DNA from: Corallococcus macrosporus
GTDB taxonomy: Bacteria; Myxococcota; Myxococcia; Myxococcales; Myxococcaceae
NCBI RefSeq assembly: GCF_017302985.1
Contig: NZ_JAFIMU010000007.1
Location: forward strand, 3,053,001 to 3,117,000
DNA: 64,000 nucleotides
Direction: 5' to 3'
The notes under the pieces were generated by a model. It searched no databases and was not told where the DNA came from. It worked only from the letters and a program-made list of their open reading frames with translations. Below are positions 53,138-64,000 of this stretch, piece by piece. The position numbers and the translations under genes are program-made. How positions within the stretch are numbered: the stretch's first letter is position 1; each line of letters begins with the position of its first letter.

Positions 53138-54226
53138 ATGGCTTCCACCGACCTCGCCTCCCGACTCGCCCAGACCACGCTCGAGCTGTGTCGCATCGAA
53201 AGCCCCATTGGCCACGAGGGTCCCATCGCGGACCACGTGGAAGGCTGGGCGCTGAAGCACTTCCGCCGCGAGGAGGTCTTCCGCGTCGGGCACACGCTGC
53301 TCCTGGGCTCGCTGGAGGACCCGCGCCCCACGGTGGCGCTCATCGGCCACCTGGACACGGTGCCCATGCACCCCGGGGACGTGGGCCGCGCGCCGCGCAT
53401 CGAGGGTGAGCGCGTGCACGGCCTGGGCGCGTCCGACATGAAGGGCGGGCTGGCGGTGATGATGGCGCTGGCGGAGGACCTGAAGCGCGACGCGCTGCCC
53501 GTCAACGTGGCCTTCCTCTTCTATGAACGCGAGGAGGGCGCCTACGCGGAGAGCGGCCTCATCCCGCTGTACGAGAAGCGCCCGGACCTGTCGCGCGTGA
53601 AGTTCGGCATCGCCATGGAGCCCACGGACGGCGTGGTGCAGGTGGGCTGTGTCGGCAGCATGCAGGTGACGGTCCGCTTCACGGGCAAGAGCGCGCACTC
53701 GGCGCGGCCGTGGCAGGGGGAGAACGCCATCCACAAGGCGGGCCCGCTGCTCACGGAGCTGTTGGGGCGCGAGCGCGTGGAGGTGAACGTCGCGGGCTTC
53801 CCCTTCTATGAAGTCATCAGCGCCACGCTGGCCAAGGGCGGGCGCGCGCGCAACGTGGTGCCGGAGGCGTTCGAGCTGAACCTCAACTACCGCTTCGCGC
53901 CGGGCAAGAGCGTGGCGCAGGCGAAGGAGGACGTGCTGGCGCTGGTGGCGGGCCGCGCGGAGGTGGAGTTCACGGACGCGTCCCCCAGCGGGCCGGTGGC
54001 CGCGGGCAACCCGCTGTTCCAGCGGCTGATGGCGCTCACGGGGCTGCCCGCCGCGTCGAAGCAGGCGTGGACGGACGTGGCGCGCTTCGGTGAGTGGGGC
54101 GTGGACGCGGTGAACTTCGGGCCCGGTGAGACGGCGCAGGCGCACCAGCTCCATGAGAGCGCGCCCATCCCGCCGCTGGCCGTGGCGTACGAGAAGCTGG
54201 CCGCGTTCCTCAAGGGCGCGGCGTAG
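53138..54226 (+). CDS. dapE: Succinyl-diaminopimelate desuccinylase
   Basis: The product is 362 aa, an M20 metallopeptidase with zinc ligands in G-H-L-D-T-V-P, G-A-S-D-M-K-G-G and E-R-E-E-G and the dimerisation domain between. In dapD context it fits DapE, which removes succinate in lysine synthesis; ArgE-like activity is the alternative. The start ATG 53138 was taken over an upstream in-frame ATG at 53102 because the family begins here. Confidence 0.88.
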   Translation: MASTDLASRLAQTTLELCRIESPIGHEGPIADHVEGWALKHFRREEVFRVGHTLLLGSLEDPRPTVALIGHLDTVPMHPGDVGRAPRIEGERVHGLGASDMKGGLAVMMALAEDLKRDALPVNVAFLFYEREEGAYAESGLIPLYEKRPDLSRVKFGIAMEPTDGVVQVGCVGSMQVTVRFTGKSAHSARPWQGENAIHKAGPLLTELLGRERVEVNVAGFPFYEVISATLAKGGRARNVVPEAFELNLNYRFAPGKSVAQAKEDVLALVAGRAEVEFTDASPSGPVAAGNPLFQRLMALTGLPAASKQAWTDVARFGEWGVDAVNFGPGETAQAHQLHESAPIPPLAVAYEKLAAFLKGAA

Positions 54227-54284
54227 CGAGCGCGGAATGCCGCGCGCTCCGGGGCCGGATTTTCGGCCTCGCGCGCATGTAGCA

Positions 54285-54336
54285 GTGCACGCATTCGTCA
54301 GGTGGCGTGCATCTGCACGGTGGGGCATGCGTGCAC
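54285..54336. promoter_or_regulatory. Cluster of GTGCA repeats upstream of H1-like gene
   Basis: Four GTGCA(C) units occur within 52 bases: 54285-54290, 54306-54311, 54314-54319 (the latter two forming CGTGCA-TC-TGCACG, a perfect palindrome) and 54331-54336. It is 52 bases upstream of ATG 54388 and probably regulatory. Confidence 0.4.
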
Positions 54337-54387
54337 TTCTGGCGGATGCGCTTACCCTCCAGGTGTTGTCATCCCTGGAGGCTGTTG

Positions 54388-54783
54388 ATGCACGCCGAGT
54401 CGAACATGCAGGACCCGAACGAGACCCCGTCGTCCAACACGATGCAGCCGGTGGGTGAGGCGACGCCCGCCAGGACGTCGCGCCGCCGCTCCTCCGGTGC
54501 GCGCAAGGGCGCCCGCAAGGCGTCGTCCCGCCGCACGGGCGCCGCGAAGAAGGCGACCTCCAAGCGCACCACGGCGAAGAAGGCCGCCGGCAAGCGCACC
54601 GCGAAGAAGGCCGCGGGCAAGCGCGGCGCCGCGAAGAAGGCCACCGCCAAGCGTGGCGCCCGCAAGGCCCCGGCCCGCCGCGCCGCCGCCGGCCGCACCG
54701 CGCGCAAGACGTCCGCGCGCAAGACGCCCGCGCGCAAGACGTCCGCTCGCAAGAGCTCCGCGCGCCGCTCCACGCGCCGCTAA
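54388..54783 (+). CDS. Histone H1-like Lys/Arg/Ala-rich DNA-binding protein
   Basis: The product is 131 aa. Start ATG 54388 follows GGAGG. After an acidic-polar N-terminus of about 27 residues, nearly all residues are Ala, Lys, Arg, Ser, Thr or Gly in pentapeptide-like patterns (K-K-A-x-x-K-R, A-R-K-T-S), as in bacterial H1-like proteins of the Hc1/AlgP type. It should bind DNA nonspecifically and compact it. Terminator-like hairpin at 54801-54816 follows. Its neighbours have no DNA role, so it is likely an independent gene. Confidence 0.85.
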   Translation: MHAESNMQDPNETPSSNTMQPVGEATPARTSRRRSSGARKGARKASSRRTGAAKKATSKRTTAKKAAGKRTAKKAAGKRGAAKKATAKRGARKAPARRAAAGRTARKTSARKTPARKTSARKSSARRSTRR

Positions 54784-54800
54784 CCCGCTCGTGGGGGCGT

Positions 54801-54816
54801 GGCGGGAATGCCCGCC
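54801..54816 (+). terminator. Hairpin after H1-like gene
   Basis: GGCGGG (54801-54806) pairs with CCCGCC (54811-54816) around a 4-base AATG loop, 18 bases after the stop codon. It separates the H1-like gene from the geosmin operon. Confidence 0.5.
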
Positions 54817-54973
54817 TCCACCGGGTTCCCGCCAGGGCGGTGGGTGGGTCAAACCCCCATCCCCGCCAGCCCTTATCCGCCGGATTACTCAAGATCCTCC
54901 GGTTGGGCGGGTTTGTCGTGGTGTCGGCCATTGGACGTCGGTACAAGCCCTCGGGGTCCAACGAGGGGTCTGA

Positions 54974-57232
<2,259 letters not shown>

Positions 57233-57286
57233 GTCCCGCCGCAATCCGAAACCTTTTGAACCCTTAACCTGGAGAAGGTGACCCCC

Positions 57287-58684
57287 ATGTCCAACGACCT
57301 GAAGAAGTTCGACGACAACAACCAGAGCCTTGGAACGCAGGCGGCGCGCCAGCTGGCGACGACGACCAAGTCCGAGCCGCAGATGCAGGGCATCTCCTCG
57401 CGGTGGCTGCTCAAGCTGCTGCCGTGGGTGCAGGTGTCCGGCGGTACGTACCGCGTCAACCGCCGCATGACCTACGCCGTGGGCGACGGCCGCGTCACCT
57501 TCACCAGCACCGGCGCCAAGGTGCAGGTGATTCCCCAGGAGCTGGGCGAGCTGCCCCTCTTGCGCGGCTATGAAGACGTGGACGCGCTCACCGCGCTGGC
57601 CAACCGCTTCGTGCAGAAGGAGTACAAGGCCGGTGAGGTCATCACGGAGGCCGGCAAGGAAGCGGACTCCATCGTCCTCATCGCCCACGGCAAGGTGAAC
57701 CGCATCGGCACCGGCAAGTACGGCGAGCCGCTGGTGCTGGAGACGCTGGCGGACGGCGACCACTACAGCTACCAGGCGCTCTTGGAGTCGCAGGACTACT
57801 GGCAGTTCACGGCGAAGGCCGTGACGCCCGTCATCGCGCTCATCCTCCAGCAGTCCGCCTTCGAGGCGGTGGTGGCGCAGGTGCCGTCGCTGCAGAAGCA
57901 CATCGAGGACTTCAAGGCCCGCTCCAGGAAGAAGCAGGACACGTCCGGCCAGAAGGCCATCGAGCTGGCCGCCGGCCACCACGGTGAGCCCGTGCTGCCC
58001 GGCACCTACGTGGACTACGAGACGCACCCGCGCGAGTACGAGCTGGCCGTCGCGCAGACCGTGCTGCAGATCCACACGCGCGTCGCGGACCTCTTCAACG
58101 ACCCCATGAACCAGACGCAGCAGCAGCTGCGCCTGACCGTGGAGGCGCTGAAGGAGCGCAAGGAGCACGAGCTCGTGAACAACCGCGAGTTCGGCCTGCT
58201 GCACAACGCGGACCTGAAGCAGCGCATCCACACCCGCTCCGGCGCGCCGACGCCGGACGACATGGACGAGCTGCTGGCCACGGTGTGGAAGGAGCCGTCG
58301 TTCTTCCTGGCCCACCCGCGCGCCATCGCCGCGTTCGGGCAGGAGTGCAACAAGCGCGGCATCTACCCCACCAGCATCGAGATGAACGGGAACCACGTGC
58401 CCGCGTGGCGCGGCATCCCCATCGTGTCCTGCAACAAGATCCCCGTCTCCGACACCCGCACCACGTCCATCATGCTGATGCGCGTGGGTGAGAAGAACCA
58501 GGGCGTCGTCGGCCTGCACCAGGCGGGCATCCCGGATGAGATCGAGCCCAGCCTCAACGTGCGGTTCATGGGCATCAACGAGAAGGCCATCATGAACTAC
58601 CTGGTGACGGCGTACTTCTCCGCGGCGGTGCTGACGCCGGACGCGCTGGGCATCCTGGAGAGCGTGGAGCTGGGCCGCTCGTAG
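57287..58684 (+). CDS. Family 2B encapsulin shell protein, copy 1
   Basis: The product is 465 aa, with the HK97-type capsid fold of family 2 encapsulins interrupted near residues 90-205 by a cyclic-nucleotide-binding-like domain ([16 protein letters not shown]), as in family 2B. C-terminal landmarks are [20 protein letters not shown], and [10 protein letters not shown]. Many copies assemble into an icosahedral shell. The phosphate-binding loop lacks the usual F-G-E and arginine (Y-S-Y-Q ... F-T-A-K-A), so binding of cAMP is doubtful. Probable co-transcription with geosmin synthase (54-base gap). ATG 57287 has GGAGAAGG upstream; GTG 57278 is possible. Confidence 0.9.
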   Translation: MSNDLKKFDDNNQSLGTQAARQLATTTKSEPQMQGISSRWLLKLLPWVQVSGGTYRVNRRMTYAVGDGRVTFTSTGAKVQVIPQELGELPLLRGYEDVDALTALANRFVQKEYKAGEVITEAGKEADSIVLIAHGKVNRIGTGKYGEPLVLETLADGDHYSYQALLESQDYWQFTAKAVTPVIALILQQSAFEAVVAQVPSLQKHIEDFKARSRKKQDTSGQKAIELAAGHHGEPVLPGTYVDYETHPREYELAVAQTVLQIHTRVADLFNDPMNQTQQQLRLTVEALKERKEHELVNNREFGLLHNADLKQRIHTRSGAPTPDDMDELLATVWKEPSFFLAHPRAIAAFGQECNKRGIYPTSIEMNGNHVPAWRGIPIVSCNKIPVSDTRTTSIMLMRVGEKNQGVVGLHQAGIPDEIEPSLNVRFMGINEKAIMNYLVTAYFSAAVLTPDALGILESVELGRS

Positions 58685-58711
58685 TCCCGCTAGCGACCCG
58701 GAGATCCTTCC

Positions 58712-60112
58712 ATGGCGAACTCACAGAAAGACGTGGCGGCGCACGAGGGCACCAGCCTGAGCACGGCGGGTGCACGCCAGCTCGCGACGACCACGAAGAC
58801 GCAGCCGGTGATGCAGGGCATCTCGCCCCGCTACCTGCTGAGCATCCTGCCCTGGGTGCAGGTGTCCGGCGGCACGTACCGCGTGAACCGGCGGCTGACG
58901 TACACCGTGGGCGACGACCGGCTGAACTTCAGCAACATCGGCGTCAAGGTGGAGGTCATTGCCCAGGAGCTGCTCAAGCTGCCGCTGATGCGGGGCTTCG
59001 AGGACGTGGACGACCTGCTCATCCGCACCCTGGCCGGCCGCTTCATCCAGCAGCACTACAAGGCGGGCGACGTCATCGTGGAGGCGGGCAAGGCCGCCGA
59101 GCACGTGATGCTCATCGCCCACGGCAAGGCGCAGAAGCTGACGGCCGGCAAGTACGGCGACCCCGTGGTGCTGGACACGCTGGCGGACGGCGACCACTTC
59201 GGTGACCAGGCGGTGGTGGAGTCGAACGACGTGTGGCCCTTCACCGTCAAGGCCGTCACGGCCTGCACGGTGATGGCGCTGCCGCAGGAGGTCTTCGAAT
59301 CCCTCATCACCCAGTCCCCGGCGCTCAAGGCGCACGTGGAGCGCTACCGGGCCAACCTCAAGAAGCCGCAGGACAAGGCGGGGCAGGCCGCCATCGCGCT
59401 GGCCGCCGGTCACCACGGCGAGCCCGTGCTGCCCGGCACCTTCGTGGACTACGAGCTGAAGCCGCGCGAGTACGAGCTGAGCGTGGCGCAGACCATCCTG
59501 CGCGTGCACACCCGCGTGTCCGACGTCTTCAACGACCCGATGAACCAGACCGCGGAGCAGCTGCGGCTGACCATCGAGGCGCTGAAGGAGCGCAAGGAGT
59601 GGGAGCTCATCAACAACCCGGAGTTCGGCCTGCTGCACAACGCCGACCTCAAGCAGCGCATCAACACGCGCTCGGGTCCGCCGACGCCGGACGACATGGA
59701 CGAGCTGGTGTCGCGCCGCCGCAAGACGCGCTACTTCCTGGCCCACCCGCGCGCCATCGCGGCGTTCGGCCGGGAGTGCAACAAGCGCGGCCTGTACCCG
59801 ACGGTGGTGGACGTGGGCGGGGCGAAGTTCCAGGCGTGGCGCGGGGTGCCCATCCTCCCGTGCGACAAGCTGCCCATCAGCCGGGAGAACACCACCTCCA
59901 TCATCGCCATGCGCACCGGTCAGGACGACCAGGGCGTGGTGGGCCTGCACAACGCCGGCATCCCCGACGAGGTGGAGCCGAGCCTCACCGTGAAGCGCAT
60001 GGCCGTGAACGACCAGGCCATCACCAACTACCTGGTCAGCACCTACTACTCCGCCGCCGTGCTCGTCCCGGACGCGCTGGGCGTGCTGGAGAACGTGGCG
60101 CTGGGCGGCTGA
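58712..60112 (+). CDS. Family 2B encapsulin shell protein, copy 2
   Basis: The product is 466 aa and is a paralogue of the preceding protein (roughly two-thirds identical by eye), with the same encapsulin fold and inserted cyclic-nucleotide-like domain ([11 protein letters not shown]). This copy retains F-G-D, closer to the canonical F-G-E, but also lacks the phosphate-binding arginine (W-P-F-T-V-K-A). Variant C-terminal stretch [14 protein letters not shown]. Two different shells next to one terpene synthase suggest a mixed two-component nanocompartment. Gap to copy 1 is 27 bases; the operon ends at the hairpin 60137-60168. Confidence 0.9.
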   Translation: MANSQKDVAAHEGTSLSTAGARQLATTTKTQPVMQGISPRYLLSILPWVQVSGGTYRVNRRLTYTVGDDRLNFSNIGVKVEVIAQELLKLPLMRGFEDVDDLLIRTLAGRFIQQHYKAGDVIVEAGKAAEHVMLIAHGKAQKLTAGKYGDPVVLDTLADGDHFGDQAVVESNDVWPFTVKAVTACTVMALPQEVFESLITQSPALKAHVERYRANLKKPQDKAGQAAIALAAGHHGEPVLPGTFVDYELKPREYELSVAQTILRVHTRVSDVFNDPMNQTAEQLRLTIEALKERKEWELINNPEFGLLHNADLKQRINTRSGPPTPDDMDELVSRRRKTRYFLAHPRAIAAFGRECNKRGLYPTVVDVGGAKFQAWRGVPILPCDKLPISRENTTSIIAMRTGQDDQGVVGLHNAGIPDEVEPSLTVKRMAVNDQAITNYLVSTYYSAAVLVPDALGVLENVALGG

Positions 60113-60136
60113 GCGTCTTCACGCCGTGAAGTCTGG

Positions 60137-60168
60137 ACGGGCCCGGTGCATGCGTGCGCCGGGCCCGT
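60137..60168. terminator. Bidirectional terminator after encapsulin operon
   Basis: ACGGGCCCGG (60137-60146) pairs with CCGGGCCCGT (60159-60168), loop of 12, followed by TCGTCTTTC. It lies between the second shell gene and the convergent outer-membrane protein gene at 60176. Confidence 0.75.
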
Positions 60169-60175
60169 TCGTCTT

Positions 60176-61159
60176 TCAGCGGCACTGCGCGAAGTACCAG
60201 CGCAGCTGGAGCTGGGCCCGGAGCACCTGGCCGGACGCGGTGGTGAGGGACGCGAGGGCGCTGGTGCAGCCGGGCAGCTTCACGTCGATGGCGGCGCCCG
60301 GGTGGAAGCGATTATCGGCGCCGTCGAAGGCCAGCTCCGCGCGCAGGTCCGCCACGGAGGTCTTGCGCTGCACGGCCAGCCCGGAGCGCAGCGCCCTGCT
60401 GCTGCGGAACAGGTCCAGCGCCTGCATCGTCGCGAGCGCGTCGAAGCGCCGGCCCAGCGCGGCCTGCCCGGTCAGCCAGAAGGTGTGCCGCGTGTCGTGG
60501 AGCCCGTCGCCGGTGAGGGCGGCGCCTTCCGCTCGGGCGGAGACGCCCCAGCCGGCGGAGACCTGGATGTCTCCGCTCCGGGAGCGCATCTGTCTTTCGG
60601 CCTGGTCGAAGACGGCGGACAGGTCCACGCCCCGCCGGGACACGTCCTCGTCCGAGTCCGCGGGCGGTGGGATGCCGTGGCGCTCCAGCTCCTGCGCGAC
60701 CCGTTCGGGCAGGTCGGAGTTGAGCACGGGGTCGTGCGGATCATGGAACGTCGTCCGCAGGCCCAGGCCCACGCGCCACGCGCCCGTGCCGTCCAGGTCC
60801 GGCAGCGCGGCCGCGGACACCGTCGTCTTCGTCAGCACCCGCATCAGCCGGCCGGCCAGCGAGTTGGAGCGGTAGCTGCCCAGGCTCCGGATGCCACCGC
60901 CCAGGAGGAAGTAGGGCGCGACGTCCAGGGCCAGCCCCGGACGGAAGTCACCCGGCGCCGCCGACGCCAGCACCGTGGCCATCACCGGCTTGGGCGCCGC
61001 GCCGAGCAGCACGCGCAGCGGTGCCTCGTCCAGCGCCACCAGGGCCGGGGACTCCGGCACGTCCACGTCGAGCACGTAGCGATAGAGATGGATGTTGTCG
61101 CTCGCGCCCGCGCTCGCGGTCGTCGAGGCGAGCAGCGCGCCGAGCAGGAGCCCCTTCAC
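60176..61159 (-). CDS. Outer-membrane beta-barrel-like protein
   Basis: The product is 327 aa from GTG 61159, with signal peptide ending near A-S-A-G-A-S. The rest has repeated amphipathic strands (for example AWRVGLGLRTTFHDP, DIQVSAGWGVSARAEG, LRAELAFDGADNRFHPG) and ends in Q-L-Q-L-R-W-Y-F-A-Q-C-R. No known ligand motif. Its start overlaps the stop of the FAD oxidase upstream (GTGA, 61156-61159), so the two are translationally coupled, an unusual partner for a cytoplasmic-looking oxidase. Confidence 0.6.
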   Translation of the reverse strand: MKGLLLGALLASTTASAGASDNIHLYRYVLDVDVPESPALVALDEAPLRVLLGAAPKPVMATVLASAAPGDFRPGLALDVAPYFLLGGGIRSLGSYRSNSLAGRLMRVLTKTTVSAAALPDLDGTGAWRVGLGLRTTFHDPHDPVLNSDLPERVAQELERHGIPPPADSDEDVSRRGVDLSAVFDQAERQMRSRSGDIQVSAGWGVSARAEGAALTGDGLHDTRHTFWLTGQAALGRRFDALATMQALDLFRSSRALRSGLAVQRKTSVADLRAELAFDGADNRFHPGAAIDVKLPGCTSALASLTTASGQVLRAQLQLRWYFAQCR

Positions 61160-62667
61160 GCGAGTCCCAGGCCGCGGAGGTAGTCATTGGCGAAGGCCGC
61201 GCGCAGCTCCGGCGTGGGGAGCAGCGTGCGGCGAGCTTCGAGCCAGGCGTTGACGTGTGCCTCGCCGTACCGGCCTCGCACCGCGGGGCCGTCCAGCTCG
61301 TGGAACTTGCCCCAGTGGTACGTGTGCGGGATGGAGGACTTCGCGAGCTGCTGCCAGACGCGGCGGTTGTAGGACTTCGTGCGGGTGGACGCTGTTCCGT
61401 CGATGTCGAGGATGCACGTCATGGGCGCGTGCTGGGTGAACGCCAGCGTGGCCCGGGAGGGCAGGGTGTAGCGCAGTCCGAACAGCCCGGGGAACGGCTG
61501 TGCGCGGTTGATGGCGAGGGCCAGCTCCACGGTCTCGCGCACCCGGCCGAGCGGAACGGCCACCGCGCTGCCCCAGGCCTTGCCTCGCGTGGTCGTGTCG
61601 GTGAACAGCTCGCCGTGCGTCCCGCAGACGTTTTCGTATTCCGTGTAGAAGCGGTCCATCAGCCGCGACAGCAGCGGGATGGTCAGCTCCGAGACCATGT
61701 CCGTCAGCACGCCGATGATCTCCAGCCCGTTGTCCCCCTGGGTCAGCTTGCTGCCGGGGCTGGGCGGGGTCGAGCCTTCCGGACACCGCGCGTGCTTGTA
61801 CATCACCGTGACGAAGACGCCCCGGTCCATGTCGTTGGGGTTGATGACCGCCGTGAAGTGATAGGGCTTGAGCCCCGGCGGGCCCGGCAGCGTGATGCCG
61901 GAGAAGTCCAGCTGGTCGAACGCGCGCCACAGCTCCTCGGTGAGCGGCATCCGCCGGCGGTAGGCCTGGAGGTAGTAGAGGTCCACCACCTCCATCAGGA
62001 CGCCGTGCACCAGGCCGAAGCCGCCCAGGCCCACCAGGGCCGCGTTGAAGAGGGCATCGTCCCGCACGAGCTCCGCGCCCAGCTTCTGGGGAATCTCGTC
62101 GTTGATGACCGGCGCGCTGGCCCGCTCCAGCCAGACGTGCCGGTCCGGTGAGACGACGAGGTGCAGGCCCACCACGAAGTCCTGCATGGCGCCGGTCTCC
62201 AGGTTGGAGCCATGCGTGCCCGTCCCGATGGCCCCCGCGATGGTCTGCCCGTTGCTGGCGCCCGAGGTGGTCAGGGACTTGCCGATGCGCTTCAGGAAGT
62301 GGTTCAGCTCCGCGACGGAGACGCCACACTGCGTGAAGAGGAGGTCCTCCCTCCGGCCGGGATGGGCGGGATGGGTGCGGGGCGCGGGGAAGAGGTAGTT
62401 GAGCGGCCGGGTGTTGACGAGGATGCCGCTGGTGGCGGGCGCCTTGGTGAAGGACCAGCCGCCGCCCAGGCCGCGGAGCTCCAGGCGCTGGGTGAGCGCG
62501 CGCTGGATGAGCCCCTGCAAGCCCCGCGTGGTGTCGATGTAGCCGGGCACCGTGGACTGGGAGGCATCCTCGTTCCAGACGTCCACCAGCAGCTCCAGCT
62601 TCTGGATGTAGCTCTGGTGCCAGTTCTGCCAGCGCTTCTGGCTGCTCTCATGGATGACGGGGGGCAT
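61156..62667 (-). CDS. FAD-linked oxidase of the vanillyl-alcohol oxidase/aldonolactone oxidase family
   Basis: The product is 503 aa. The FAD-binding P-C-M-H-type domain is visible: R-G-L-G-G-G-W-S-F-T-K, G-K-S-L-T-T-S-G-A-S-N-G-Q-T-I-A-G-A-I-G-T-G-T-H-G-S (in two parts), and G-L-G-G-F-G-L-V-H-G. The C-terminal part resembles D-arabinono-1,4-lactone oxidase/alditol oxidase, ending in H-W-G-K-F-H and a Y-G-E-A-H motif. The His of the usual G-G-H-S that binds FAD covalently is W here, so the flavin may be non-covalent. Substrate: a sugar lactone, alditol or sterol-like alcohol. No signal peptide seen. Confidence 0.8.
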   Translation of the reverse strand: MPPVIHESSQKRWQNWHQSYIQKLELLVDVWNEDASQSTVPGYIDTTRGLQGLIQRALTQRLELRGLGGGWSFTKAPATSGILVNTRPLNYLFPAPRTHPAHPGRREDLLFTQCGVSVAELNHFLKRIGKSLTTSGASNGQTIAGAIGTGTHGSNLETGAMQDFVVGLHLVVSPDRHVWLERASAPVINDEIPQKLGAELVRDDALFNAALVGLGGFGLVHGVLMEVVDLYYLQAYRRRMPLTEELWRAFDQLDFSGITLPGPPGLKPYHFTAVINPNDMDRGVFVTVMYKHARCPEGSTPPSPGSKLTQGDNGLEIIGVLTDMVSELTIPLLSRLMDRFYTEYENVCGTHGELFTDTTTRGKAWGSAVAVPLGRVRETVELALAINRAQPFPGLFGLRYTLPSRATLAFTQHAPMTCILDIDGTASTRTKSYNRRVWQQLAKSSIPHTYHWGKFHELDGPAVRGRYGEAHVNAWLEARRTLLPTPELRAAFANDYLRGLGLA

Positions 62668-62670
62668 GGC

Positions 62671-63024
62671 TCAGGGCCCCTCGGCCGTCGCGGGAGGCGC
62701 GACGGGGCGCACGCCCAGGTCGCCGGGCGTGGGCTGGGCCTTGGCGCAGCGCCACTCCACCCGCTGCGGCATGGCGAGGCCGAGCGTCAGGACGCTGATG
62801 AGCGCGAAGCCCACGTTCGTACTCTGCGTGACTTCCGCCAGCGCCTGGTCCTGGCAGTTGTCCACCCGGGGCCGCTCCTGGACCAGCCCCCAGCCCAGGG
62901 ACCAGAGGACCTCGCCCTGCGCTTCGGTGGCGCTGGCCCCCGCGGCGCCGGGCGCCTGGACGCGGTAGTGCGCACACGCCGAGCTCAACCCCAGACACAG
63001 CAACGCCGCCGCACGCTTGGACAT
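62671..63024 (-). CDS. Bor-like lipoprotein
   Basis: The product is 117 aa. Signal peptide and lipobox (S-S-A-C at residues 14-17) are followed by a domain matching Bor/Iss-type lipoproteins: L-W-S-L-G-W-G-L-V, a V-D-N-C, the S-T-N-V-G-F-A-L-I-S-V-L-T-L-G-L-A-M-P core and a final V-E-W-R-C. Bor was first known from phage lambda as a serum-resistance factor; in myxobacteria the role is unknown. Gap to the FAD oxidase is 3 bases on the same strand, so they are likely co-transcribed. Confidence 0.7.
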   Translation of the reverse strand: MSKRAAALLCLGLSSACAHYRVQAPGAAGASATEAQGEVLWSLGWGLVQERPRVDNCQDQALAEVTQSTNVGFALISVLTLGLAMPQRVEWRCAKAQPTPGDLGVRPVAPPATAEGP

Positions 63025-63140
63025 GCTCCCCCCGCCTGTCCCGAGCATGGGCCTTGGGGGAGGGAAGGGGCCACGGGGGCCGCGGTCGCGAACGCATGTT
63101 TGGTTCTCCACGCGCAAGCGGATGCGGGTAGGGTGAAGCC

Positions 63141-63659
63141 GTGCCCACCGCATCCCGCACCTTGCTGGCCGTGACGCTCGGGACCGCCATTGGAGTGGCG
63201 GTCGGCGTCGGGGGCTTCACGTTCGCGTACGCGAAGGGGTCGTCCTACCTGCGGGACGACCCGGCCGCTTGCGCCAACTGTCACATCATGAACGAGCAGT
63301 ACGACGGCTGGCGCAAGAGCAGCCATCACGCGGTGGCCACCTGCAACGACTGCCACACGCCCGCGGGCTTCGTTCCCAAGTACTACACGAAGGCGAGCAA
63401 CGGCTTCTGGCACTCGTTCTACTTCACCACCGGCACCTTCCCGGACCCCATCCGCCTGCGTCCGGGCAACCGCGTGGTGACGGAGAACGCGTGCCGCAAG
63501 TGCCACGCCTCCATCGTGGAGGCCATCGAGACGCCGCCCGCGGGCCACGAGCAGGTGGCCCCCGGCGAGCAGCTCCAGTGCCTCACCTGTCACAACTCCG
63601 TGGGTCACCCCGAAGGGTCGGGCAACCCCGAGCTCATCCGTAAGGAGATTGCACGATGA
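63141..63659 (+). CDS. nrfH: Cytochrome c nitrite reductase small subunit NrfH
   Basis: The product is 172 aa from GTG 63141. One N-terminal membrane helix (residues about 7-30) is followed by four haem c motifs: C-A-N-C-H, C-N-D-C-H, C-R-K-C-H and C-L-T-C-H. NrfH oxidises menaquinol and passes electrons to NrfA in the periplasm, where nitrite is reduced to ammonia. Its stop overlaps the nrfA start by 4 bases (ATGA, 63656-63659). Confidence 0.93.
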   Translation: MPTASRTLLAVTLGTAIGVAVGVGGFTFAYAKGSSYLRDDPAACANCHIMNEQYDGWRKSSHHAVATCNDCHTPAGFVPKYYTKASNGFWHSFYFTTGTFPDPIRLRPGNRVVTENACRKCHASIVEAIETPPAGHEQVAPGEQLQCLTCHNSVGHPEGSGNPELIRKEIAR

Positions 63660-64000
63660 CCGAGCCCGAGAAGGCTCCGGAGAAGCGCCGGCGGCTCAGC
63701 GGCACCAGGCTCGTGGTCGCGGTCGCCGTCGCGGCGGCGCTGGCCTCGGCGGCCGTCACCGCCCTGCTGGTCAACATCATGGAGCGCAAGCAGGAGGCGA
63801 AGAACCCCTTCTACCGGGTGGTGGAGCTGGACGACACCATCACGGACCCCGCCGTGTGGGGGAAGAACTTCCCGCTGCAATACGACGGCTACAAGCGCAC
63901 GGTGGACCAGAAGCGCACGCGCTACGGCGGCAGCGAGGCGGTGGCGCGCACGCCCACCCAGGCGGACCCCCGCTCGGTGGTGGCGCAGAGCCGGCTGGAG
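63656..64000 (+). CDS. nrfA: Ammonia-forming cytochrome c nitrite reductase NrfA (5' part)
   Basis: The gene runs off the right edge; 115 codons are visible. Start ATG 63656 overlaps the nrfH stop. The N-terminus carries a membrane or signal helix (LVVAVAVAAALASAAVTALLV), followed by F-Y-R-V-V-E-L-D-D-T-I-T-D-P-A-V-W-G-K-N-F-P (in pieces) and Y-D-G-Y-K-R-T, typical of the N-terminal region of NrfA (P-x-x-W-x-x-x-F-P). The haem-binding part lies outside the window, so the call rests on this region and on nrfH. Confidence 0.85.
   Translation, partial: MTEPEKAPEKRRRLSGTRLVVAVAVAAALASAAVTALLVNIMERKQEAKNPFYRVVELDDTITDPAVWGKNFPLQYDGYKRTVDQKRTRYGGSEAVARTPTQADPRSVVAQSRLE

Overview
The window is a high-GC (about 70 per cent) bacterial chromosome segment, densely packed with genes. 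The codon bias, the many secreted lipoproteins, the geosmin synthase, the YadA/S74 lipoprotein and the histone-H1-like protein all fit a myxobacterium of the family Myxococcaceae, with Corallococcus or Myxococcus the best guess. That placement is an inference from protein recognition, not from a search. No rRNA, tRNA, insertion sequence, prophage or CRISPR array was found, and no gene-free stretch exceeds about 240 bases.

Layout. 1-2713: the end of an NAD synthase gene, an outer-membrane protein, and an FKBP isomerase/thioredoxin pair. 2750-11823: an accessory block of a TonB-dependent receptor with an extra TonB-like domain, two related lipoproteins flanking it, and four further lipoproteins sharing an H-[A/S]-C-[T/F]-H motif. 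Four intergenic regions in this block carry the same 15-bp palindrome (consensus TGCAAC-N3-GTTGCA), which suggests one regulon, probably for metal acquisition or sensing. 11956-24326: mostly housekeeping and hypothetical genes (MarR regulator, EcsC-like protein, panD, LEA14-like lipoprotein, S33 peptidase, a NatAB-type ABC exporter, a DUF2804 protein, a YadA-head/S74 lipoprotein). 24318-27462: a CitE-like aldolase preceded by a lower-GC AAA ATPase/TOPRIM pair that looks like a horizontally acquired defence module. 27597-36064: aminopeptidase N, peptidoglycan enzymes and an MprF-like protein.

36220-44399: an RsbQ-type hydrolase coupled to a PAS hybrid histidine kinase, a cation/proton antiporter, and a periplasmic redox operon (di-haem peroxidase, Tat-exported phosphoesterase, cytochrome c). 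44435-53092: small membrane proteins, a large TPR-like membrane protein, mreB, a glycosyltransferase, a PLP decarboxylase, dapD and an orphan ChrR-like anti-sigma factor. 53138-60112: dapE, an H1-like DNA-binding protein, then geosmin synthase followed by two tandem family 2B encapsulin shell genes. 60176-64000: an outer-membrane protein coupled to a FAD oxidase, a Bor-like lipoprotein, and the start of nrfHA for nitrite ammonification.

The two most interesting systems are the geosmin synthase/two-shell encapsulin operon (54974-60112), predicted to be a terpene-making protein nanocompartment, and the palindrome-linked H-x-C-x-H lipoprotein/TonB receptor regulon (2750-11823), which I do not recognise as a described system.
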